Shown piece after piece: positions 24,969 to 33,451 of a DNA stretch of 64,000 bases. This DNA comes from Haloferax namakaokahaiae. GTDB taxonomy: Archaea > Halobacteriota > Halobacteria > Halobacteriales > Haloferacaceae. Position 1 is the first letter of the stretch; each line of letters begins with the position of its first letter. Made by a program: the position numbers and the translations under genes. The stretch spans positions 62,001-126,000 of the forward strand of contig NZ_JBHTAA010000001.1 of assembly GCF_042663225.1 (NCBI RefSeq). The letters are read 5' to 3'. Below the pieces are notes generated by a model. The model was not told the origin of the DNA and did no database searches. It saw only the letters and a program-made list of their open reading frames with translations.

Positions 24969-25208
24969 AAAGGAGGGATTTTGAACGTCGTGGGGCGGTC
25001 GTCTCACGTACTCAGGCTCACTTCGTCGTAACGGAGTAGCGAGAGGAGGGATTTGAACACCGTGAGACGACCGTCTCACGTATCAGGCTCACTTCGTTCG
25101 TAACGGAGTAGCGAGGGGAGGGATTTGAACCGCGGTCGCAACAAGTTGCTCCCTGATTCAAATCCCTCCGTGGCGATTTCTCTGCTCACTATCGTTCGCA
25201 GCAGAAAT
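24969..25208 (-). repeat. three tandem modules repeating the 3' end of tRNA-Leu
   Basis: Directly downstream (3') of the tRNA-Leu gene are three units starting near 25111, 25039 and 24969 (plus-strand left ends). Each left end repeats the tRNA's 3' terminus, GCGAGGGGAGGGATTTGAAC or a close variant. The outer two then carry an 18-base palindrome (25062-25079, GTGAGACGACCGTCTCAC; degenerate at 24990-25007). The innermost instead carries GTTGCTCCCTGATTCAAATC (from 25145), an inverted T-arm copy, so that GGAGGGATTTGAA and its complement form a 13-bp inverted repeat. Similar modules follow the other three tRNAs in the window. Confidence 0.85.
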
Positions 25209-25291
25209 GCGAGGGGAGGGATTTGAACCCACGGACCCCTACGGGAGCGGATCTTGAGTCCGCCGCGTTTTCCAGACTTTGCTACCCTCGC
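25209..25291 (-). tRNA. tRNA-Leu (CAA)
   Basis: 83 bases on the minus strand. The acceptor stem is GCGAGGG paired with CCCTCGC; the anticodon arm has stem GCGGA/TCCGC and loop CTCAAGA, so anticodon CAA (complement at 25254-25256). A long class II variable arm (TCCCGTAGGGG) is typical of leucine tRNA, and the T-loop is TTCAAAT. CCA is not encoded. The 3' end is followed by repeated copies of itself (see the adjacent repeat). Confidence 0.95.
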
Positions 25292-25336
25292 GCATCTCAA
25301 GGTAGGACGGGCAGTCTGCTAAAACGTTCCGAAATG

Positions 25337-25999
25337 TTAGACGACGACGCCGACCTGTTCGAGGACGAGCATCCCTCCGACGGCGACGCCGACGACGCCC
25401 GCGACGGCGCGGAGGACGCGGGTCCCACCGACTTGCATCGAGCGGTCCCAGAGGAGCGACACCGTCGCCATCGTCGCAACCGTCAGGACGGTGAACGCTC
25501 CGAGGAAGGCAATCGCCTGCCCCATCGCGGGTGCCGCAGAGACCATGGCGATGACGAGCGCACCACTGCCCGCGAAACCGTGGAGGACGCCGACGGCGAA
25601 CGACTCACCGTGAACGTGCGAGTGGTCGGCACCGAGCGAGAACCCGCCGACCGAGAGGTGCTTGTGTGCCCTGCTATCGTGCTCGTGCGAACGAAGCGTC
25701 GGGAGTTCGACGTCGGCGGCGCGGAGGAGCATTCGTGCGCCGAGCAGAACGAGCACTCCACCGACGACGATTTCGAACAGTCGCGTCACCGACTCCGGGA
25801 GGTGCACGCCGAGCGCGACGAACGCCAAGCCGATAGCCGCAATCGGAAGAGAGTGTCCAATACCCCACGACGCACCGACGATTCCCGGACGGTCGCCGTC
25901 CCCTTCGACCATCGTCGCAACTGCTGCGAGGTGGTCCGTCTCCAGCGCGTGGCGAACGCCGATAACGCCTCCCGCAACGAGTGCAGATGCAAGTGCCAT
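25337..25999 (-). CDS. NiCoT/UreH-like metal permease
   Basis: A protein of about 220 residues with six hydrophobic segments. The first contains GVRHALETDHLAAV, a good match to the HX4DH nickel/cobalt signature of NiCoT transporters, and GIGHSLPIA follows in the second helix, another family feature. A histidine-rich loop (SHEHDSRAHKH and GADHSHVHGES, about residues 110-140) probably binds metal before transport. Nickel or cobalt uptake or efflux is likely; direction is not evident. Start: ATG at 25999 in preference to a GTG at 26020. Confidence 0.82.
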   Translation of the reverse strand: MALASALVAGGVIGVRHALETDHLAAVATMVEGDGDRPGIVGASWGIGHSLPIAAIGLAFVALGVHLPESVTRLFEIVVGGVLVLLGARMLLRAADVELPTLRSHEHDSRAHKHLSVGGFSLGADHSHVHGESFAVGVLHGFAGSGALVIAMVSAAPAMGQAIAFLGAFTVLTVATMATVSLLWDRSMQVGGTRVLRAVAGVVGVAVGGMLVLEQVGVVV

Positions 26000-26050
26000 A
26001 CCTCTGTGACTGGTGACCACCCCTAAATAGGGCCTGAATCGCGGCCGTTG

Positions 26051-26209
26051 TTACCGGCCGGGAGCCAATCGCCGTGCTTCGAGGTAGGCGAGCAAACAGT
26101 CGTAGTCACAGAACGACCCCGTCGAAATTCGCATCCCGCTCCGAAGCTCTTCGATGAACACCGGTTCTGCGTATTCAACCTCGTTGCCGCAGTAGGCGCA
26201 CTCGGTCAT
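26051..26209 (-). CDS. 52-residue cysteine-rich zinc-finger-like protein
   Basis: A short frame encodes MTECAYCGNEVEY..., with CAYCG near the start and CDYDC near residues 34-38, so two CxxC-type pairs separated by about 26 residues, a likely zinc site. It ends LEARRLAPGR. Its composition and well-placed ATG (26209) support a real gene in the otherwise empty space between the permease and the DUF309 gene. Small CxxC/CxxC proteins are abundant in haloarchaea and mostly uncharacterised. Confidence 0.72.
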   Translation of the reverse strand: MTECAYCGNEVEYAEPVFIEELRSGMRISTGSFCDYDCLLAYLEARRLAPGR

Positions 26210-26318
26210 GATACTAGTCGGCCTCGTATCAGCATGAACCTCTGGCTTTCGCTGTCAGGTCTGCTTGGACTCCGAGCGTGGCCGATGGAATTACTGGGGT
26301 TGCCGACACCTATAGTCC

Positions 26319-26804
26319 ATGGACGAACACACCCGCGACCCGAGCGTCGCCCCGCCGCTCGGGAACCCGACGGGGTGGGACCAGGACCGACGAGTGTGGG
26401 AACACGCCACCCTCCGCAGAGCCGTCGAACACGGCATCAGACTGTTCAACTCCAGCGACTTCCACGAGAGCCACGATTGTTTCGAAGACGAGTGGTACAA
26501 CTACGGCGCGGGAACCACAGAGAGCGCTTTCCTCCACGGGATGGTACAGGTCGCCGCGGGCGCGTACAAGCACTTCGACTTCGAGAACGACGTGGGCATG
26601 CGTTCGCTGTTCGAGACCGCCCTCGAATACCTCCGGGGCACACCCAGCGATTTCTACGGCGTCGATGTGGACGACATCCGCGAGACGATGCGCGCCGCAC
26701 TCGACGACCCGACCGTCCTCCACGGGTGGCAAATCACCCTCGACGGCCACCGGGCGACTGCCTATCCCGCCGACTACGACTACGTCGAACACCTCGACCA
26801 CTGA
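26319..26804 (+). CDS. DUF309 family protein
   Basis: 161 residues. The helical core carries the family signature FNSSDFHESHDCFEDEWY (about residues 44-61), with HExHDxxE in the first conserved helix, and GMVQVAAGAYKHFDF in the second. The family is widespread in bacteria, plastids and archaea with no agreed function; the conserved His/Glu set suggests metal binding. It stands 81 bases before the aspartoacylase-like gene in the same direction. Confidence 0.85.
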   Translation: MDEHTRDPSVAPPLGNPTGWDQDRRVWEHATLRRAVEHGIRLFNSSDFHESHDCFEDEWYNYGAGTTESAFLHGMVQVAAGAYKHFDFENDVGMRSLFETALEYLRGTPSDFYGVDVDDIRETMRAALDDPTVLHGWQITLDGHRATAYPADYDYVEHLDH

Positions 26805-26885
26805 GACTGATTCTGACAACCCTCCGAGACCTTCTCTGTCCCGTGAATCTTAACAGCCTTTACCCTCCAGTGCAAGGTCCGTTCA

Positions 26886-27731
26886 ATGCGTATCTACGAA
26901 CTCGGTGACGGCACGCCCGAAGTGTCAGTCGTCGGGTCTATTCACGGCGACGAACCGTGTGGTGCGCGGGCAATCGAGCGGTTCGTTGCGGAAGACCCCG
27001 ACGTCGAGCGTCCGGTCAAACTCATCGTCGCCAACGAGGAGGCGCTCGAAGCGGACGTTCGCTACCTCGACGAAGACCTGAACCGGGCCTTTCCCGGCGA
27101 CCCGCACGCCGACTCGCACGAGCGACGACTCGCCCACGACCTCGGGCGCGAAGTCCGTGAGACGACGGCGTTCTCTATCCACTCGACGCAGTCCTTTGCC
27201 GAACCCTTCGCCATCGTCGATACCGTCGATGCGGTCGCGCGCGCTATCTGTCCGCGACTCCCGGTCGAGTACCTCGTGGAGACCAACAACTTCGCCGAAG
27301 GCCGACTCATCGAACACGCCCACACTATCGAAGTCGAAGCCGGACTGCAGAAATCCGACCAAGCGGCGGACAACGCCTACTGGCTGATTCGCGCGTTCCT
27401 CACCGCGACGAACGTCCTCCCGGCCCCGACGGTCACGAGCGACGGCAGCGGCGGCGACGACCCGATGAGCGCCGACCGACCGAACCTCGGTCTCGACGAA
27501 GACGACTCGCTCGACGTGTTCCGCCTGCTCGAAAAGATTCCCAAACCCGAGGCCGACGAGTACGAGGTGTTCGCAACCAACTTCGAGGAAGTGAGCGAAG
27601 GCGAGGCGTTCGCCCGCGCCGACGACGAGACGTTCGTCGCCGACCGAGACTTCTACCCCATCTTACTCTCGGCGTACGGCTACGCCGACATCTTCGGCTA
27701 CGCCGGCGACACCATCGGGCAAATTTCGTAG
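26886..27731 (+). CDS. succinylglutamate desuccinylase/aspartoacylase-like zinc hydrolase
   Basis: 281 residues. The M14-type zinc site is visible as GSIHGDEPCGARAIERF (H20 and E23) and FSIHSTQSF (H99), with DEDLNRAFPGD in between supplying the conserved Asn-Arg substrate pair. The general base glutamate is probably in HTIEVEAG (about residues 142-149). A C-terminal domain of about 100 residues (after an acidic linker near 190-205) is family-typical. The substrate (an N-acyl amino acid or related amide) is unknown. A second relative is encoded at 44704. Confidence 0.87.
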   Translation: MRIYELGDGTPEVSVVGSIHGDEPCGARAIERFVAEDPDVERPVKLIVANEEALEADVRYLDEDLNRAFPGDPHADSHERRLAHDLGREVRETTAFSIHSTQSFAEPFAIVDTVDAVARAICPRLPVEYLVETNNFAEGRLIEHAHTIEVEAGLQKSDQAADNAYWLIRAFLTATNVLPAPTVTSDGSGGDDPMSADRPNLGLDEDDSLDVFRLLEKIPKPEADEYEVFATNFEEVSEGEAFARADDETFVADRDFYPILLSAYGYADIFGYAGDTIGQIS

Positions 27732-27750
27732 GCTGACCGCAGTTCGACTC

Positions 27751-28200
27751 TTACTCGTCGGCCGCTTCGAACTCCACGAGGGTCAAGGTTCTATCCAGAT
27801 AGCAGTGGTCGTGTGGCGGGTCACCGATGACTTCACGGATACGGTACTCTTGGTCGAACTCGGCCCCTTCGGGGACACAGTACTGGTGGCTCGGGCACTC
27901 GGTGTGGGGACAGGGACCTTGGAGGCTGGCCTTACTCCCCGAGAATGCGCCTTTCGAGGGGACGTTCGCCTGCACTGGGACGGGTTCGACTTCGACGGCG
28001 CGAACGCCCTCGTCGTGGACCGCACAGTCCAGCAGTTGGGTGTTCTCGCGGACGCCGACGACCTGATAGCGGACGCCTTCGGTGAGGTTGAGACACTGTT
28101 GTCGATACGGACAGCCTTCGCAACCGGAGGACTCTCCGTGGTAGACGAATTCCGTGCCGGGGTCGGTGAGGCGGCCACCAATGAGCGTAACGGAGGTCAT
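27751..28200 (-). CDS. UPF0179 family protein
   Basis: 149 residues matching archaeal UPF0179: VTLIGGRLTDPGTEFVYHGESSGCEGCPYRQQC near the N-terminus and GPCPHTECPSHQYCVPEG in the second half. At least seven cysteines in CxxC-like spacings imply a zinc or iron-sulfur site, unusual for a salt-in cytosolic protein. Function unknown. It ends about 20 bases from the convergent aspartoacylase-like gene and lies just after the DUF5820 gene on the same strand (gap of 25 bases), likely one unit. Confidence 0.88.
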   Translation of the reverse strand: MTSVTLIGGRLTDPGTEFVYHGESSGCEGCPYRQQCLNLTEGVRYQVVGVRENTQLLDCAVHDEGVRAVEVEPVPVQANVPSKGAFSGSKASLQGPCPHTECPSHQYCVPEGAEFDQEYRIREVIGDPPHDHCYLDRTLTLVEFEAADE

Positions 28201-28225
28201 ACTCGAAGATTTATCTGCAGGTGGG

Positions 28226-28606
28226 TTAAGACTCCCGCCCGGTCAACTCGTCGAGTTTGTCGAAGTAGTCGGGTCGCGGCACCTGATACAGGCCGCGGTA
28301 GTCGATTTCGCCGTCCGAAAAGCGCTGTGCGAGTTCCGCCGCACCGTCGATGGCCGCCTCGCGCGTCTCGAACGCCACGACTTCGGCCTCTATCTCCGGT
28401 TCCATGTAGAGGACGGCGTGCCACGTCGAGGTTCGAACCTGCGTCGCGCCGGGCCGTTTGGCCCGAGAGCCGTTCCAGACGAAAATCGTCGGCATGCACT
28501 CCGAGGGGAAGTTGCTCTCGTTGAACACGTCGGGACGGTAGGCGAGGATTCGTCTCCCACCCGCTTCGTCGTTCCACAGCGTCCATCCCGCTGGCAGTTC
28601 GCTCAT
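28226..28606 (-). CDS. DUF5820-like haloarchaeal protein
   Basis: 126 residues beginning MSELPAGWTLWNDEAGGRRI, which I remember as the start of a haloarchaeal DUF5820 family; the number is from memory. The protein is mixed alpha/beta, with STWHAVLYMEPEIEAEVVAFETREAAIDGAAELAQRF resembling a small domain that binds a helical partner. No catalytic motif is visible. It is the first gene of a pair with UPF0179. Confidence 0.72.
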   Translation of the reverse strand: MSELPAGWTLWNDEAGGRRILAYRPDVFNESNFPSECMPTIFVWNGSRAKRPGATQVRTSTWHAVLYMEPEIEAEVVAFETREAAIDGAAELAQRFSDGEIDYRGLYQVPRPDYFDKLDELTGRES

Positions 28607-29100
28607 ACCGGCTCTTTTCACGCTTCCGGCGTAAGCCTCTCGCTGTCGTCTCGCTCGAACGCCGGAATAACAGTCAGTGAATGTACACCTGATGACTGAC
28701 TGACTGGATTAACGACACCCCTACCGCACTGAATCTTCGATTAAATCGGCAGACTCCACGAACATTGGTGAAAAAACGGTTCGGTATCTATGTGGAACAG
28801 ACGATATTTTGGTCAACAAACTGACCGTAGTCGCAGAAAGCGTTATATGCTAACGTCTCTCATTGAGGAACAGTCTCGGTCACCGGACCGAGCGAGTCGT
28901 GTCGCACACTGTCATACGTGAACCGCCGATTCTGTCGCCTGCCGTAGTGTTGTTGTGAGCGTGTAGCACGGCGACGATTCCGGGCACTCCTATCGGCCGA
29001 CACGGCCGGGAAATGGGTGTTCTGGCGTCGTCTGCGACCTGCGTTCGCAGGTCCGTCGCCCCCGTCTCCGGACGGATGGTCCAACGAGGCTCCACGAACA
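28607..29100. promoter_or_regulatory. 494-base intergenic region ahead of the prkA operon
   Basis: The region separates the DUF5820 gene from the prkA operon. The best plus-strand TATA-like sequence is CGTTATATGC at about 28841-28850, some 250 bases before the first ATG, which would give an unusually long leader for a haloarchaeon. The putative leader holds a 7-bp hairpin (CTCGGTC ACCG GACCGAG, near 28874-28891). Short GACTGACT repeats lie near 28693. Open frames here (28860-29138 minus, 29017 plus) have no family-like content. Confidence 0.5.
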
Positions 29101-31173
29101 ATGAACGGCGAAATGGAAACACTCGCAGACCTCAGCAAGCATTACCGGGATTCGGTTCCCGCCGACCTCAGAGAAGCAAACAGCTTCGAGTGGTACTTGG
29201 AAGAGGTCTACGAAGACCCGAAGATTGCTCGTAACGCCCACCAACGCGTGGCGGATATGTTCGACTTCTATGGCACCCGCTATGACGAAGATGCGGGCGT
29301 CGTGGAGTACCTCATGGCGTCAGAAGACCCCCTGCACGACGGGGAGAACGTCTTCTACGGCCGCGAAGTGCACGAGTCGATACACGAATTCGTCAACAAG
29401 GTGAAATCAGGGGCTCGCGGCCTCGGCCCCGAAAAGCGCATCAAACTCCTCTTGGGACCGGTCGGTTCAGGCAAGTCGCACTTCGACTGGCTGTCTCGAC
29501 GCTACTTCGAGGACTTCACCATGCGCGACGAAGGCCGGATGTACACCTTCCGATGGACGAACCTGTGTGACATCATCCGCGACCAAGACCCCGGTGACAA
29601 CGTGGTCAAGTCGCCGATGAATCAGGACCCAATCGTGTTGCTTCCGCAGGAACAGCGCGATATCGTCATCGAGGGGTTGAACGAGAACCTACAGGCTCCG
29701 TACACCATCAGGAACGACCAGGCGCTCGACCCCGCTTCGGAGTTCTACATGGACCGGTTGCTCGCACACTACGACGACGACCTCGAATCCGTCCTCGAAA
29801 ACCACATCGAGATTATTCGACTCGTCGCCTCCGAGAACAAGCGACAGTGTGTCGAGACCTTCGAACCGAAGGACAAGAAGAACCAGGACGAGACGGAGTT
29901 GACCGGCGACGTCAACTACTCGAAACTCGCGGTCTACGGCGAGTCAGACCCCCGCGCGTTCGACTACTCGGGCGCGTTCTGTAACGCCAACCGCGGCATC
30001 TTCTCCGGCGAGGAACTGCTGAAACTCCAGCGCGAGTTCCTCTACGACTTCCTGCACGCCTCGCAGGAGCAGACTATCAAGCCGAAGAACAACCCGCGAA
30101 TCGACATCGACCAGGTCATCGTGGGGCGGACGAACATGCCCGAGTACCGCGAGAAGAAAGGCGACGAGAAGATGGAGGCGTTCAACGATAGGACGAAACG
30201 AATCGACTTCCCGTACGTCCTCGAATACGAGCAGGAAGCCGAAATATACCGGAAGATGCTCCGCAACGCCGACGTTCCGGACATTCACGTCGAGCCACAC
30301 ACCCTCGAAATGTCCGGCCTGTTCGGCGTGCTCACGCGCATCACCGAACCCGATTCGGACACCATCACGCTCGTCCAGAAGGCGAAAGCCTACAACGGCG
30401 AGTTGGACGACGGCGACGACATCGACGTTCGTAAACTCCGCGAGGAGGGCGAGGCGAAAGCCGACATCGCCGAGGGCATGGACGGCGTCTCCGCCCGGTT
30501 CATCGGCGACGAGATAGCCGAGGCCATCATGGACTCGACCCACCGCGGCAGAAAGTACCTCTCGCCGCTGTCGTCGTTCACGCACCTCGAAGAGAACCTC
30601 GAAAACCACGGGTCGATACCCGAAGAGAACCTCGGGCGCTACCACCGCTACCTCGAGATGGTCCGCGAAGAGTACAAAGAGCGCGCCATCGAGGACGTGC
30701 GCCACGCCCTCGCCTACGACATCGACGAGATTCGCCGGCAGGGCGAGAAGTACATGGACCACGTCATGGCCTACATCGACGATGCGACGGTCGAGGACGA
30801 ACTCACCGGCCGCGACCAAGACCCCGACGAGAAGTTCCTGCGCGCAGTCGAAGAGAAACTCAACATCCCCGAAGACCGCAAAGAGGACTTCCGACAGGAA
30901 GTCTCCAACTGGGTCTCGCGCCGTGCGCGCGAGGGAACCTCCTTCGACCCGCAAGACAACGACCGCCTCCGCCGCGCCTTAGAGCGCAAACTCTGGGAAG
31001 ACAAGAAGCACAACATCAACTTCTCGGCACTCGTGAGTGCCAACGAACTGGACGACGACGAACGAAGCACGTGGGTCGATGCGCTCGTCGAACAGGGATA
31101 CTCGCGCGACGGTGCCCGAGAGGTGTTAGAGTTCGCTGGCGCGGAGGTGGCCAAGAGCGAACTGGAAGCCTGA
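29101..31173 (+). CDS. prkA1: PrkA family serine protein kinase (first copy)
   Basis: 690 residues, the usual PrkA length. An AAA+ domain carries Walker A GPVGSGKS (119-126), then long family-specific segments including SGAFCNANRGIFSGEELLKLQREFLYDFL and a Walker B/sensor region near DQVIVGRTNMPEYR, with the C-terminal PrkA domain (about 400-690) resembling a kinase-like helical region. Bacterial PrkA/YeaG acts with YeaH and YcgB in starvation and stress responses; here the same partners follow. The ATG at 29101 is chosen because conserved sequence starts just after it. Stop to next start: one base. Confidence 0.9.
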   Translation: MNGEMETLADLSKHYRDSVPADLREANSFEWYLEEVYEDPKIARNAHQRVADMFDFYGTRYDEDAGVVEYLMASEDPLHDGENVFYGREVHESIHEFVNKVKSGARGLGPEKRIKLLLGPVGSGKSHFDWLSRRYFEDFTMRDEGRMYTFRWTNLCDIIRDQDPGDNVVKSPMNQDPIVLLPQEQRDIVIEGLNENLQAPYTIRNDQALDPASEFYMDRLLAHYDDDLESVLENHIEIIRLVASENKRQCVETFEPKDKKNQDETELTGDVNYSKLAVYGESDPRAFDYSGAFCNANRGIFSGEELLKLQREFLYDFLHASQEQTIKPKNNPRIDIDQVIVGRTNMPEYREKKGDEKMEAFNDRTKRIDFPYVLEYEQEAEIYRKMLRNADVPDIHVEPHTLEMSGLFGVLTRITEPDSDTITLVQKAKAYNGELDDGDDIDVRKLREEGEAKADIAEGMDGVSARFIGDEIAEAIMDSTHRGRKYLSPLSSFTHLEENLENHGSIPEENLGRYHRYLEMVREEYKERAIEDVRHALAYDIDEIRRQGEKYMDHVMAYIDDATVEDELTGRDQDPDEKFLRAVEEKLNIPEDRKEDFRQEVSNWVSRRAREGTSFDPQDNDRLRRALERKLWEDKKHNINFSALVSANELDDDERSTWVDALVEQGYSRDGAREVLEFAGAEVAKSELEA

Positions 31174-31174
31174 T

Positions 31175-33451
31175 ATGCACGACTACATCCACGACGCGGA
31201 CGAGGTTCTTCGCGGCACCTACGAGGAACCGATGAGCCTCGCCGAATACGTCGAAGCGTCGTTCAGGTCACCTTCCATCGCCTCACACGCGTCGAAGTAC
31301 CTCCTCGAAGCAATCGAGTCGATGGGGACTCGAACCGTGGTCGAAGAGGGCGAAGAGAAGGCTCGCTATCGCTTCTTCGACGACCCGTCGAACGACGGCG
31401 AGCACGCCGTCCTCGGCAACACGGACATCCTCAACGCCTTCGTTGACGACCTCCGAACCATCGCCGCCGACCGCGGCAAAGCAGAGAAGATAATCTGGTT
31501 CGACGGGCCGACCGCGACTGGCAAGTCCGAACTCAAGCGCTGTCTCATCAACGGCCTGCGCGAGTACTCGAAGACGGACGCCGGCCGCCGATACACCGTC
31601 GAGTGGAACATCGTCAACGCGGCCGACACCCGAGGGCTGTCGTACGGCGGCGAAGTCGAGTCCGAACGCGAGGAGGACTGGTACGAGAGTCCCGTCCAAG
31701 CCCACCCGCTGTCGGTGTTCCCCGCTGACGTTCGAAAGCGCCTGCTCTCCGACCTGAACCGAACCAACGGGACGGACATCGACGTCGATGTGGACGAAGA
31801 ACTCGACCCGTTCTGCCGGGAAGCGTACAACTTCCTCGAAGAGATGTACCGCAGAAACGGGAAACAAGACCTGTTCTCGTCGGTCTCGGACCCCAAACAC
31901 CTCCGGGTGAAGAACTACGTCGTCGATGTCGGCCGCGGCATCGGCGTCCTTCACTCCGAGGACGACGGGTCGCCGAAAGAGCGCCTCGTCGGGTCGTGGA
32001 TGCCGAGCATGCTCCGGGAGTTGAACTCTCGGGGGCGAAAGAACCCGCAAGCGTTCAGCTACGACGGCGTGCTCTCGCAGGGGAACGGCCTCCTCACCAT
32101 CGTCGAGGACGCCACCCAGCACGCCGACCTCTTGCAGAAGTTGCTCAACGTCCCCGACGAGGGCCACGTCAAACTCGACAAGGGAATCGGGATGGACATC
32201 GACACCCAGTTGGTCATCATCTCGAACCCCGACCTCGACGTGGAACTCGACAAGTTCGCCGACAGAAACGGACGCGACCCGCTGAAGGCCCTCAAGCGTC
32301 GGCTGAACAAACACGAGTTCCGCTACCTGACGAACGTCTCGCTCGAAGCCGAACTCATCCGACGGGAGTTGACCAACGAGACGAGCGTCTGGACCGACGA
32401 CCCCGAAACCGTGTACGAACGAGTCGCAGAAGCAATCGCACTCGACGTCCGCGAAGGGCCGGGTGCGGTGCACCTCCGCGAACTCGCACCGCACACCGTC
32501 GAGGCGGCGGCGCTCTACAGCGTCGTCACTCGATTAGATTCCGACGACCTGCCGCGCGACCCAGACATGGAGTTCTCGCTGGTCGAGAAAGCGATGCTGT
32601 TCGACCGCGGCTATCTCCAGTCCGGCGACGAGCGACGGGATATCTCGGAGTTCACGTTCGAAGGTGAGACCGACGGCACCCACGGCATCCCGGTGACGTT
32701 CACCCGCGACGTGATAGCCGACTTACTCCACGAGCGCCCGGACAGACACCACCAGACACTCGACGTCGCCGCGGTGGTCATGCCGACGGACGTGCTCGAC
32801 GCGATGGCGAACGAACTCTCCGATGCGCCGGTGTTCTCGCGCGGCGAGGCCTCCGAGTACGAGAGTCGCATCGCCATGGTCAAATCGTACATCTTCGACA
32901 GACAGGAGGCGGACGTGCTCGACGCGCTGCTCGCCGACAAGGTCGTCCAGCGCGAGACGGTCGCCGAGTACGTCGAACACGTCTTCGCGTGGGCCTCGGA
33001 CGACCAAATCGAGACGGAACACGGTCGTATCGACCCCGACCCGTTGCTGATGAAACTGTTCGAGACCGAGCACCTCGGCCGGTTCGACGAAGACGAGTAC
33101 TCGGGCAACACGCCCTCCGAGGACGTCGAAGCCTTCCGCAACGAGAAGGTCATCACCGCGCTCAACCGCTACGCGTGGGAGAACCGCGACGAGGGCTTTA
33201 CCATCTCGAACGTGGACCTGACGGAGATTCCGGTCATCAAGACCGTCTTGGAGACCCACGATTGGGACGACGTGCGCCGCCTGTTCGGCGACCTCGACCC
33301 CCGGCAGTGGGAAGACCCGCCGACCAACACCGAGACCGAGCGCGTCAAAGAACGAACCATCGAGGAGATGAAAGCCCGCGGCTACACCGCGGCGTCGGCC
33401 GAACTCACCAGTCGCGCCGTCATGAAGGAGGTGAGCCACACGTGGGACTGA
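31175..33451 (+). CDS. prkA2: PrkA family protein kinase (second, diverged copy)
   Basis: 758 residues, PrkA-like but longer and diverged from its neighbour. Walker A is GPTATGKSELK (111-121), and DTQLVIISNPDLD marks the sensor region. The C-terminal half keeps the helical PrkA domain (FERREDI-like segments replaced by FDRQEADVLDALLADK). Two paralogous PrkA proteins side by side are a conserved haloarchaeal arrangement, as I recall, and they may form a mixed complex. The last ten bases overlap the start of the yeaH-like gene, so translation is coupled. Confidence 0.88.
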   Translation: MHDYIHDADEVLRGTYEEPMSLAEYVEASFRSPSIASHASKYLLEAIESMGTRTVVEEGEEKARYRFFDDPSNDGEHAVLGNTDILNAFVDDLRTIAADRGKAEKIIWFDGPTATGKSELKRCLINGLREYSKTDAGRRYTVEWNIVNAADTRGLSYGGEVESEREEDWYESPVQAHPLSVFPADVRKRLLSDLNRTNGTDIDVDVDEELDPFCREAYNFLEEMYRRNGKQDLFSSVSDPKHLRVKNYVVDVGRGIGVLHSEDDGSPKERLVGSWMPSMLRELNSRGRKNPQAFSYDGVLSQGNGLLTIVEDATQHADLLQKLLNVPDEGHVKLDKGIGMDIDTQLVIISNPDLDVELDKFADRNGRDPLKALKRRLNKHEFRYLTNVSLEAELIRRELTNETSVWTDDPETVYERVAEAIALDVREGPGAVHLRELAPHTVEAAALYSVVTRLDSDDLPRDPDMEFSLVEKAMLFDRGYLQSGDERRDISEFTFEGETDGTHGIPVTFTRDVIADLLHERPDRHHQTLDVAAVVMPTDVLDAMANELSDAPVFSRGEASEYESRIAMVKSYIFDRQEADVLDALLADKVVQRETVAEYVEHVFAWASDDQIETEHGRIDPDPLLMKLFETEHLGRFDEDEYSGNTPSEDVEAFRNEKVITALNRYAWENRDEGFTISNVDLTEIPVIKTVLETHDWDDVRRLFGDLDPRQWEDPPTNTETERVKERTIEEMKARGYTAASAELTSRAVMKEVSHTWD

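Noticed and set aside
24969..25208. CRISPR array
   Set aside because: Units are few, unequal, share tRNA-like ends and internal palindromes, and there are no cas genes; spacer-like unique segments are absent.
28860..29138. Minus-strand 92-codon frame upstream of prkA1
   Set aside because: Arginine/threonine-rich shadow with no family content; the space looks regulatory.
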